A DNA stretch of 64,000 nt from assembly GCF_020447105.2 (NCBI RefSeq), contig NZ_CP096184.1:1860001-1924000 (forward strand), given 5' to 3'. Source of the DNA: Demequina sp. TMPB413 (lineage in GTDB: Bacteria > Actinomycetota > Actinomycetes > Actinomycetales > Demequinaceae). Made by a program: the position numbers and the translations under genes. The notes under the pieces are model-generated. The model worked only from the letters and a program-made list of their open reading frames with translations, was not told the origin of the DNA and did no database searches. Position 1 is the stretch's first letter. Each line of letters opens with the position of its first letter. Below, piece after piece: positions 8,604-16,071 of the stretch.

Positions 8604-10811
8604 ATGCTCCAGCACGTTGACCCCTTTGTGGGTTCAGAGGTCACCTCGCTGTGCGCGCCAGGGCGCCTAGCGGCGACGTGGTGGTCGCCCAAGCCGCTCA
8701 TCGGCAACACCCACCCAGGCGCCTGCTTTCCCTTGGGAATGGTCAGCGCTTGCGCGTACTCTGGCGCCTACCCCACGGGCTACGGTCGCTACGACTTGTC
8801 CACGGAGGGAGTGCCGCCAGCCCTCAACGACCGCCTGGCGGCCTCTGGCTTCACGCACTTCCAGCAATCGGGCACTGGCGCGATCCGCAAGTACTACAAC
8901 TACTTTCGCGTCACGCCGATGATCGAACCCCTCGACGACCTTGGCGCCTCCTTTGGTCTTGACGACGAGCACGCCTCGCCTGGGTATTACGCCGCCACTC
9001 TCGACAACGGCATTCGCGCGGAAATCACGGTAGGCCCCAAGTCCGCCATCCACCGCTACACCTTCCCTACGCACCCCTCCGCCCGCGTCGTCGTCGACCT
9101 ATCGCTTGGCGGCCTCGCGATCCCCTACGGCGAGACCATCCCCTTGCGCGCGCACCTTGAGTCAGCGGCGCTGGGCGTGGCCACCGGCGAGATCGTGGTC
9201 GAGGGCGTGCCGCTCGCCGTACACATGGAGTGCGACTCAGAGGGCTGGCGCCAGATGCTCTGGTATGACAGGAGGCTCATGCCGGCCGGCGCGCGGCTCG
9301 ACCTCGATCACATTCGCCACACCACTCTGCGGCCCTTCGGGATCATGTGGGTGGGACCGGCACAAGCTGGCCAGACCGTCGAGATCAGGATGGGCTTCTC
9401 CCTGCGCGGCACCGAGCAGGCCAAGGCGAACCTGCGCAAGGACTGCGGCGTTGGCGGGCAGCGCTTCGACAAGCGCCTCAAGCAGACGCGCGGCGCGTGG
9501 CAAGACGCCCTCGACGCCGTCCGGGTCACGACGGGCAACGAGGAGCGGCGCAGCATCTTCGCGACCGCGCTGTATCACTCGCTCATCAAGCCATGCTTTG
9601 CCAGGGACGAGTCGCCCTTCTGGCCCTCCAATGGCCCCTTCGTGTTCGACATCTCCACGATGTGGGACATCTACAAGACGCAGTTGCCTCTCCTCACGGC
9701 GCTCATGCCAGACAGGGCCATCGACCTTGCCAACGCCTTGCTCACCATTTGCGAGCAAGAGGGAAACCTGCCCATCGGCTACCGCATGGCGCGCGGCTCC
9801 GACCGCTTCAGCAGGCAGGGCTCCGCGCTCGCGCACACCTTCTTGGCCGACCTGTGCGCTCTCGAGATCCCAGGAGTCGACTGGGACTGGGCACTCGTGA
9901 CTATGCAGACCGACCTACGCCGCGCCTATGGAGAGGACTACCTCCTCACCGGCAGCGCCCACCCGATCAGCCACACTCTCGACCTCGCCTTCGGATACTG
10001 GTGCACGGCGCGAGTGGCCGAGCGGGTCGAGGACGACCGCGTGGTCGCCGAATGCGAAGAGCTCGCCGCCGGTTGGCCAGCGGCTTTTGGGGCCGACGGG
10101 CTGCTCATCGACTCAAACTTCTACGAGGGCGTCAAACACAACTACTCGTTCCGGCTCCAGCACGACATGGCCGCCCGCATCTCGCTCGCAGGAGGGGACG
10201 ACGCCTTTGTGACGATGCTGGACGCGTTCTTTGGCGTGGGCGCGGGTCCCGTCACGCAACCGGGCCTGCGGCCCTCGAAGATCGAGATGAACACCGGCTA
10301 TGCGCTCGGCAGGTTTGAGGGCCTCAACAACGAGCCGGACATGGAGGCCCCGTGGGCCTACCACTACGCGGGAAGGCCAGACCGCACCGCCGAGGTGGTC
10401 CACGACATCGTCAACTTTGCCTTCGGCACCGGGCGTGGCGGCCTTCCAGGCAACGACGATTCAGGGGGCTTGAGCTCCTGGTACGTCTGGGCGTCGCTCG
10501 GGCTCTTTCCCGTCGCCGGCCAGAACCTGTTCCTGCTTCACCCACCGTCCTTCGCGTCGGCGTCGCTACGCATGAGCCGAGGGACACTCACCATCAGCAC
10601 GGCAGGCTTCGCCGAGCCGACGCCAGGCGGCCCCGTCCTCTACGTCCAGTCGGCCACCTTCAACGGCCAGGCAGTTGAAGCCTTCATCGACGGCGGCCAC
10701 GTGCACGCTGGCGGTGAACTTCACTATGTGCTCGGCCCCACACCCTCGGCGTGGGGCACCGAGACTCGTCCCCCCTCTCACCCCCACCCCGCTCTGCCCA
10801 CCCACCCCTAG
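8604..10811 (+). CDS. Glycoside hydrolase family 92 alpha-mannosidase
   Basis: A 735-residue GH92 enzyme, a family of calcium-dependent exo-alpha-mannosidases. It opens with the family signature VDPFVG, then IGNTHPGACFPLGMV and AYPTGYGRY. The C-terminal catalytic (alpha/alpha)6 domain has GNDDSGGLSSWYVW and LGLFPVAG, matching the conserved GNDDxGxxSxWYV block. The ATG at 8604 has GGGGAGG 4 nt upstream; an in-frame ATG 11 codons earlier has no ribosome site. No signal peptide is present, so it is predicted cytoplasmic, unusual for an enzyme acting on external mannan. A GT4 gene follows 9 nt downstream, so the pair is probably one operon. Substrate linkage is not readable. Confidence 0.9.
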   Translation: MLQHVDPFVGSEVTSLCAPGRLAATWWSPKPLIGNTHPGACFPLGMVSACAYSGAYPTGYGRYDLSTEGVPPALNDRLAASGFTHFQQSGTGAIRKYYNYFRVTPMIEPLDDLGASFGLDDEHASPGYYAATLDNGIRAEITVGPKSAIHRYTFPTHPSARVVVDLSLGGLAIPYGETIPLRAHLESAALGVATGEIVVEGVPLAVHMECDSEGWRQMLWYDRRLMPAGARLDLDHIRHTTLRPFGIMWVGPAQAGQTVEIRMGFSLRGTEQAKANLRKDCGVGGQRFDKRLKQTRGAWQDALDAVRVTTGNEERRSIFATALYHSLIKPCFARDESPFWPSNGPFVFDISTMWDIYKTQLPLLTALMPDRAIDLANALLTICEQEGNLPIGYRMARGSDRFSRQGSALAHTFLADLCALEIPGVDWDWALVTMQTDLRRAYGEDYLLTGSAHPISHTLDLAFGYWCTARVAERVEDDRVVAECEELAAGWPAAFGADGLLIDSNFYEGVKHNYSFRLQHDMAARISLAGGDDAFVTMLDAFFGVGAGPVTQPGLRPSKIEMNTGYALGRFEGLNNEPDMEAPWAYHYAGRPDRTAEVVHDIVNFAFGTGRGGLPGNDDSGGLSSWYVWASLGLFPVAGQNLFLLHPPSFASASLRMSRGTLTISTAGFAEPTPGGPVLYVQSATFNGQAVEAFIDGGHVHAGGELHYVLGPTPSAWGTETRPPSHPHPALPTHP

Positions 10812-10820
10812 GAGGCAGCC

Positions 10821-12170
10821 ATGAACAACCCCACCCACCGTCGTCTGGTCATCGTGGTGCGCGCCGATCCGGTGATTTGCGGCCACAGCGGCGAGGCTCG
10901 CAACCTTGCCGAGGTTGCCCTCACGCGCGGCTTTGACGACGTCAGCATCGTGACGTGGCCCCTCGAGAGGCTCGAACAAGCGGGCCTGCCGCTCAAGCCA
11001 ATGGACACCGTGTTGCCGTACTCCCCCGGCATCACGGTGGAACGTCCAGGGCCCGTTGGCGGCTACAAGATTCCCGACGGCAGGTACCAAGCCGGCATGG
11101 TGGGACGGCTCGTGGAGCTCTTCACCGACGGCGTGCCCACCGTGTGCCTGTCGCTGTACTTGCACCCTCACACCACCGCGGTCGACCAAGCGCTCCGGAT
11201 CGCGAGAGCCACCGGCAAGCCAGTGCGCGTCACGACCATCGCCGAGGCCGTCGGCTCGGACGTCACTGAGGCGGTGCGATCCGCAGTCGAACACGGCGAG
11301 ATGGGCGCTGCCGCGGCGCTCCTCGCGACCTACCTGGGCCAAGACCACTGCGTCGCGGTGTCCCACTACACGAAGCGCGTCATCGTGGAGTCAGCTCAGC
11401 AGGTTGACCTCTTGTTCGGCACCTCCTTCGCCGAGCAATGCGAGAGCCGCATCGGCATCTCCTACCCCGCCATCGATACGTCGGCCTACCTCAATCTCGA
11501 CCCCTCGACCACCGCCAAGGTCTTGAGCGAAAGGGGGCTCGATCACGGCCGCTACGTGTTGTACCTGTCGCGACTCCAAAAGGCCAAGGGCGTCGAGGAC
11601 CTCATCAAGGGCTTCGCAGCCTCGGAGGCCTGCAGCGACAGGACGCTTGTGGTCGCCGGGCGCGGGCCCGACCTTGACCACTTCAAGGACGTCGCCCACG
11701 CCAGCACCGCGAGCGGGCGCATCAGGTTTCTCGAGGACGTGGGGGACGAAGAGAAGCCGCACCTCATGGCGGCGTGCGCGGCCTACGTGCTTCCCTCTCG
11801 GCCAAGCCCCGAGTTCACCGAGACCTTCGGGATCGCGCTCGTGGAGAAGATGCTGGCCGGCGGGGGCCCCGTCATCACGTGCGACACCGGCGGCATCCTT
11901 GAAGCCGTCGGCGACACCGCCATGGTGGTGCCCGTCAACGACCCTGGTGCCATCGGCGTGGCCCTCAACGTCGCTGTCGGCGGTCTCGACTTCACCGATC
12001 GCGAGTGGTGGCAAACCCGCGCGCGTGAGCACGCGATGCAGTTCGACAGGGAGAACGTCTTCGACAGGCTCTTCGCGCGCGTCACGATCAACACTGCGGA
12101 GACGCCACTCGTGGCGAACGCATCGAGGGTGAGGATCGCCGCCGCGCCTGACGGCTTTCGTGCGGCCTAG
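10821..12170 (+). CDS. GT4-type glycosyltransferase
   Basis: A 449-residue GT-B-fold glycosyltransferase. The C-terminal glycosyl_transf_1 domain shows YVLYLSRLQKAKGVEDLIKG, then the donor-site block PEFTETFGIALVEKML with the conserved EX7E-like glutamates, and DTGGILEAVGDTA. The N-terminal half is a divergent acceptor domain. AGGAGG precedes the ATG by 6 nt. Co-transcribed with the GH92 mannosidase, so it may act on the same mannose-containing glycan; donor and acceptor are unknown. Its stop codon overlaps that of the convergent glpR gene within one CTAG. Confidence 0.85.
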   Translation: MNNPTHRRLVIVVRADPVICGHSGEARNLAEVALTRGFDDVSIVTWPLERLEQAGLPLKPMDTVLPYSPGITVERPGPVGGYKIPDGRYQAGMVGRLVELFTDGVPTVCLSLYLHPHTTAVDQALRIARATGKPVRVTTIAEAVGSDVTEAVRSAVEHGEMGAAAALLATYLGQDHCVAVSHYTKRVIVESAQQVDLLFGTSFAEQCESRIGISYPAIDTSAYLNLDPSTTAKVLSERGLDHGRYVLYLSRLQKAKGVEDLIKGFAASEACSDRTLVVAGRGPDLDHFKDVAHASTASGRIRFLEDVGDEEKPHLMAACAAYVLPSRPSPEFTETFGIALVEKMLAGGGPVITCDTGGILEAVGDTAMVVPVNDPGAIGVALNVAVGGLDFTDREWWQTRAREHAMQFDRENVFDRLFARVTINTAETPLVANASRVRIAAAPDGFRAA

Positions 12171-13186
12171 GCGCTTGCTTGACGACGCTTGGCGAGGATC
12201 GCGTCGAGCGCACCGGTGACCGGGACATCGCGAGCGGTCTGCTCGGCCCTCGTCTCGGCCTGAGACGCCTTGTGTGAGGCGTGGGACGAGGCCGCGTAGT
12301 CATCTTCCGACAGTTGCCGTGCGGCCTGCTGCCGTACCGAGGCTTTGAGCGCGTAGGCGGGTACCGGCATCGTCTTGGGTCGCCACGCGGCGTTGCGCGA
12401 TTCCGTGGCTTCCCCGCGTGCCGAAGCATCTGCCGGGACGGAAGCCTGCTGTGCCGCGACCGCACGACGAGGCGTGGAGATCGCAGGCGCCTTCAGTGGA
12501 GCCAGGTCGGTCGCCGTGATGATCCTGATCGCCTGAGTCGCCACCTCGCTCGGCTGCACGTCCTGGCCGTTCGCACGGGCGGCGGCGACCACTCGCAGCG
12601 CGCGGGTGGCCGTGGCCGCAGCGCGCACCTCGCGGTCAACGGCGCGGATTTGCGCCAGCGCCTTGCGTTCGGCGGCGCCTGCGCGGGCAGATGTGCCGAT
12701 CGTCGTCACCATCACGCCTGTTGCCACTCCGGCGATCAGGGCGGGCATGGCAGTCGTGACAGCGACTACCCATGCTGCCAGCGTGACGAGCGTCGCGAGC
12801 GCCGAGAAGAAGGCCCGGCGCCGTGCACGCGCGGCGCGCTGAGCGATCGACCCGAGCCGGTCGCGGCGCATCGCGTTGCTTTCGCGCTGGGCGTGGGTTG
12901 CAGCGCGATCAAGGGGGCCGTGGGGCCGAGACATGTGCGACTCGCTCACGGAGGCGACTCGCACTCGCGCCGCGCCTGTCACCAGCAGGGGCACCTCTGA
13001 CGAAGCGCTCGCCGCGTCGATGGGTGCCACGCGCGCCGCGGTTGCCCGTACCACGCGCATGTCAGCGCTGTAACGGTCCTCTGTGCGCACCAGCGCGTAG
13101 TCGCTCCGCTCGCGGATGCGTTGGGGCAGGACATAGGCAAGCACCAGTCCTACGGCGATGATTGCGAGAAGTCCTGCGGGAGGCAT
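12167..13186 (-). CDS. glpR: GlpR-type membrane receptor of the gephyrin-like protein Glp
   Basis: Membrane protein of 339 residues using the ATG at 13186. The N-terminus is a single helix (LLAIIAVGLVLAYVLPQ) followed by a basic stretch and the segment ALVRTEDRYSADMRVV, which matches the family known from corynebacteria as GlpR, partner of Glp in cell division. A second hydrophobic hairpin lies centrally (VTLAAWVVAVTTAMPALIAG and on). The C-terminal 130 residues are Ala-rich and probably disordered. The location fits: glp, then a RimJ-like acetyltransferase, then glpR, as in the mycobacterial moeA1-rimJ-Rv0996 order. A start 36 codons upstream would overlap the acetyltransferase gene and adds a non-conserved Pro-rich tail, so I rejected it. 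Confidence 0.75.
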   Translation of the reverse strand: MPPAGLLAIIAVGLVLAYVLPQRIRERSDYALVRTEDRYSADMRVVRATAARVAPIDAASASSEVPLLVTGAARVRVASVSESHMSRPHGPLDRAATHAQRESNAMRRDRLGSIAQRAARARRRAFFSALATLVTLAAWVVAVTTAMPALIAGVATGVMVTTIGTSARAGAAERKALAQIRAVDREVRAAATATRALRVVAAARANGQDVQPSEVATQAIRIITATDLAPLKAPAISTPRRAVAAQQASVPADASARGEATESRNAAWRPKTMPVPAYALKASVRQQAARQLSEDDYAASSHASHKASQAETRAEQTARDVPVTGALDAILAKRRQASA

Positions 13187-13244
13187 GAGACGACGGTACG
13201 GCGGCGTCGGGCACGTCTCAGGGACCTGGCACGGCGTGTCAGTC

Positions 13245-13844
13245 TCAGGGATTCTCGACGGCGCCCGTCCACCAGGTTCCGGTGCGCTTTTCATTCGCCG
13301 TCACGGCGAAGATTCGGTGGTCGCGCCACGCGCCATCGATGAAGAGGTACGAGGATCGCATGCCTTCTTCACGCAACTCGAGTTTGTGAGCCACGGCGAG
13401 CGAGGCCTCGTTCTCTGGCCTGATCGCGATCTCGATGCGGTGCAGACCTTCAGCGAAGGCAAACTCACTGAGCAAGACGACGGCTGCCGGTGCAATGCCC
13501 TGACCGGCCACGCGCTGAGAGACCCAGTAGCCGAGGGTCCCCCCACGCTCCGGGCCCCACTCGATGCGGCCTAGGGAGGCCCTTCCCACCAATGCGCCGT
13601 CGCGCTCGATCACGAAAGGGAAGCTGCGGCGTGCACGCCACGAGGCACGCTCGCGGCGCACGTACGCACGAAAGGACAGGGGCGCGTCGTGCGCGCCTGG
13701 CGGGGAGGACGCCTCCCAGGGACGCAACCACTCTCGATTTCGCTCCCGCAGCCCGATCCACTCTTGCTCGTCGCGTGGGCGAAGGAGCCGCAGTTTAACG
13801 CCGTCGCGCTCGAGGCGCGGCTCACCGAACCTCATCGGCGCCAC
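13245..13844 (-). CDS. rimJ: GNAT acetyltransferase, RimJ-like
   Basis: A 199-residue GNAT-fold N-acetyltransferase resembling RimJ/RimL. Motif A, the acetyl-CoA loop, reads YWVSQRVAGQGIAPAAV; RIEIAIRPENEASLAVAHK is the typical motif B region. It overlaps the 3' end of glp by 13 nt and lies upstream of glpR, so the three are one transcription unit. This acetyltransferase is a fixed member of the actinobacterial Glp locus. Its substrate is unknown; ribosomal protein acetylation is only a family-based guess. Confidence 0.85.
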   Translation of the reverse strand: MAPMRFGEPRLERDGVKLRLLRPRDEQEWIGLRERNREWLRPWEASSPPGAHDAPLSFRAYVRRERASWRARRSFPFVIERDGALVGRASLGRIEWGPERGGTLGYWVSQRVAGQGIAPAAVVLLSEFAFAEGLHRIEIAIRPENEASLAVAHKLELREEGMRSSYLFIDGAWRDHRIFAVTANEKRTGTWWTGAVENP

Positions 13845-15052
13845 CAGAGAATCGGCAGGGAGTCGCCCTCGTTGACCTCAACGATTTCCTCGGCGACCAA
13901 TGCAACGCCGTCGGCCGCGGCAATGTCTCGCAACAGCGGGCTCGCGGGATCGCCAACGGGGACCACCGCATGCGTCGACCCATGAGCGCGCTGAACGGGC
14001 ACCACTTGAGCGAAACCAAACGGCGCCCTCCAGCCCTTCTCGACCGTCACGGTATGACGCTCGACCTCCAGGCCTCGCATGCGCGTGATCGCATCGATGC
14101 CGTAGCCAGCGAACGCCGCGGCAACGTCGACGGGGTTGCCCGGCAGAGCGAGTAAGGGCACCGCGTGCGCATCGCCGTCGCCCACCGTGCCGACTCCCTG
14201 GCGGTCGCCTGGCATCAGCCGCACCTGGTGGAGTTCGCCGCCGTACGCATGCCTCAGGAGCGGGCCCACGACATCGTGCCAGTCGTCGGAGACTCCGCCG
14301 AGCGTCACGACGAGGTCTGCCTGGAGCGCGGCGTCGGCCACCGCCGTGCGGAGCATCGGTGCGTCATCTGGCACGGCCAGTGTTCTCACCACGCGTGCCC
14401 CAGCTGACGTCAGCAGAGCGGCCAGCAGAGGGCCAGAGGCATCGATGGTTGGCTGAGCAGGCGCCAAGGAAGGGTGCTTGCTGCCGGCGTTGCCGCGCAA
14501 CTCGCTGCCCACCGCAATCACCGCCACGCGGGGCGAGGGGAACACCCTCGCGGTCGCATAGCCGCAAGCCGCGAGGGAGGCGACGTGGCCGGCTCCCAGC
14601 ACGGTGTCGGCCGCCACGACCACATCGCCAGCCTTCCAGTGGCCGCCAGCGTCCACGACTCCTTCGCCAACCTCGGCTTCCACGTCAAGGAAGAGCGCGG
14701 TATCCGCTTCCGTGGGGCGCGCCACCACGGCGTCGGCTCCGTAGGGAAGCGCTCCACCCCTCGCGATTCTCGCGACGGTGCCAGGCATCAGCCGCGTGGG
14801 GCCGTGGCCAGGCAACACATCGTGAGTCACGGGGAGCGAGACGGGTCGCATCCTGGCTCCCCGCAGGTCCCCCGACCTCACGGCAAAACCGTCCCAGGCG
14901 GCGATGGGAAGCGCTGGCACGTCAGTCCGCGCCACCATGTCCTGGGCGAGAACGCAACCCATGGCGTCGGCAAGCACCAAGTCGAGCGGTGCCAAGGGAG
15001 AAAGCCGCGCAAGGACATCCGACCGATGCTCTTCGAGGCTGCGCGACGTCAC
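13832..15052 (-). CDS. glp: Gephyrin-like molybdotransferase homologue Glp (MoeA family)
   Basis: A 406-residue MoeA/gephyrin-family protein. The N-terminus SLEEHRSDVLARLSPL is followed by IAAWDGFAV (MoeA MDGYAV), the central MPT-binding-like domain with VGSELRG and TLGGVSDDWHDVV, and LPGNPVDVAAAF; the C-terminal beta domain follows. The canonical GGVSVGxxD segment is altered to GGVSDDWHD. In corynebacteria this paralogue (Glp) works with GlpR and FtsZ in division rather than only in cofactor synthesis. The neighbours here (RimJ-like, GlpR, folate cyclo-ligase, FmdB) match that locus, so Glp is preferred over a plain MoeA. GTG at 15052 is chosen because homologues begin close to SLEEH; no strong ribosome site precedes it. 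Confidence 0.8.
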   Translation of the reverse strand: MTSRSLEEHRSDVLARLSPLAPLDLVLADAMGCVLAQDMVARTDVPALPIAAWDGFAVRSGDLRGARMRPVSLPVTHDVLPGHGPTRLMPGTVARIARGGALPYGADAVVARPTEADTALFLDVEAEVGEGVVDAGGHWKAGDVVVAADTVLGAGHVASLAACGYATARVFPSPRVAVIAVGSELRGNAGSKHPSLAPAQPTIDASGPLLAALLTSAGARVVRTLAVPDDAPMLRTAVADAALQADLVVTLGGVSDDWHDVVGPLLRHAYGGELHQVRLMPGDRQGVGTVGDGDAHAVPLLALPGNPVDVAAAFAGYGIDAITRMRGLEVERHTVTVEKGWRAPFGFAQVVPVQRAHGSTHAVVPVGDPASPLLRDIAAADGVALVAEEIVEVNEGDSLPILWWRR

Positions 15053-15153
15053 CCAGGCATTGTCCTGTGCCGCGCTCGCGCCGTGCAACAACTGCGCCAG
15101 CGCGGCGCTCGGGTTGTCACGCGGATGTCGCCAGGGTTTGACACAATGGGCCC

Positions 15154-15783
15154 ATGACCCCCTTGTCCCACATCGATACGCGCACCATGCCTCCAGCCGA
15201 GGCGAAGTCCGCTTGGAGGAGCGCAGTGCGACAGGGGCGGTTGCAACGCGGCGAGCGCCGGATGGTTGAACACGCCGAATCATTCCGCGATCACGTGCTC
15301 GCGTTGCCAGAGATCGAGGGCATCACGTGTGTGTCGATTTACGCATCTCGCAACCATGAGCCGGGAACGCTCCCGCTCATCACTGCTTTGCATGAGCGCG
15401 GAGTGGAAGTGTTGATGCCGCGGCTTGGAGACGGCCTGGTGCGAGGCTGGGGCGTGTTCTCCAGCGCCGACGACATTGCGGAGCGCGCGCCTGGTCGCCC
15501 GCCAGAGCCGTCAGGCGAGTTCCTCCCGGCAACACGGCTCGCCGACGCCCAACTCATCGTGGTACCAGCCCTGGGAGTCGACAGCCTCGGCACCCGGCTC
15601 GGCCAAGGAGCAGGGTGGTATGACCGCGCACTCGCCGACGCGACGCCTGGCGTGCCGATCGTCGCGCTCGTCTTCGACGACGAGTTTTACGACGCCGAGG
15701 TGCGCGCCCTTCCGCGCGAGCGCCACGACGTGCCAGTGACCATCGTGGTCACGCCGTCAACCGTTGCCCGAATCCCCGCGTAA
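15154..15783 (+). CDS. 5-formyltetrahydrofolate cyclo-ligase
   Basis: A 209-residue ATP-dependent enzyme converting 5-formyl-THF to 5,10-methenyl-THF. The family signature GTRLGQGAGWYDRAL is present near residue 150, with the earlier LPLITALHERGVEVLMP region. Divergent from glp, as in mycobacteria. A CACAAT hexamer lies exactly 6 nt before the ATG and no ribosome site is seen, suggesting a leaderless or near-leaderless start. Its TAA stop forms the first bases of the TAAAAT box before fmdB. Confidence 0.92.
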   Translation: MTPLSHIDTRTMPPAEAKSAWRSAVRQGRLQRGERRMVEHAESFRDHVLALPEIEGITCVSIYASRNHEPGTLPLITALHERGVEVLMPRLGDGLVRGWGVFSSADDIAERAPGRPPEPSGEFLPATRLADAQLIVVPALGVDSLGTRLGQGAGWYDRALADATPGVPIVALVFDDEFYDAEVRALPRERHDVPVTIVVTPSTVARIPA

Positions 15784-15786
15784 AAT
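15781..15786 (+). promoter_or_regulatory. Leaderless -10 box for fmdB, sharing the upstream stop codon
   Basis: TAAAAT lies 6 nt before the fmdB ATG, the spacing of actinobacterial leaderless promoters. The TAA is also the stop codon of the folate cyclo-ligase gene. Confidence 0.65.
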
Positions 15787-15792
15787 CTCCCC

Positions 15793-16071
15793 ATGCCCAC
15801 CTACTCGTACGCTTGCAGCGCGTGCGGACACCGATTCGATGAGGTCCAATCGATTCATGACGACGCGCTGACCACTTGTCCCGCGTGTGACGGCCAGATC
15901 CGTCGCGTCATCTCGGCCGTCGGAGTCACCTTCAAGGGTTCAGGCTTCTATCGGACCGACTCGCGTGCGAGCGCGAAACACAGCTCTTCCTCTTCTGCGA
16001 AGCCCAAGAGCGAGTCGAAGCCCGCGCCTGCGCCCAAGCCAGCTACCAGTGCGGCGGCCGATCCCGCTTAA
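15793..16071 (+). CDS. FmdB-family zinc-ribbon protein (Ruc-like)
   Basis: A 92-residue protein with an N-terminal FmdB zinc ribbon, Cys8-Cys11 and Cys29-Cys32 (CSAC and CPAC), followed by a Ser/Lys/Pro/Ala-rich disordered tail. The mycobacterial neighbour of the folate cyclo-ligase (Rv0991c, Ruc) has this same architecture and is a redox-regulated chaperone factor; the same position here makes a Ruc-like role plausible but inferred. Leaderless start (TAAAAT, 6 nt, ATG). The last 29 bp overlap, tail to tail, the 3' end of the large helicase-like gene on the other strand. Confidence 0.85.
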   Translation: MPTYSYACSACGHRFDEVQSIHDDALTTCPACDGQIRRVISAVGVTFKGSGFYRTDSRASAKHSSSSSAKPKSESKPAPAPKPATSAAADPA

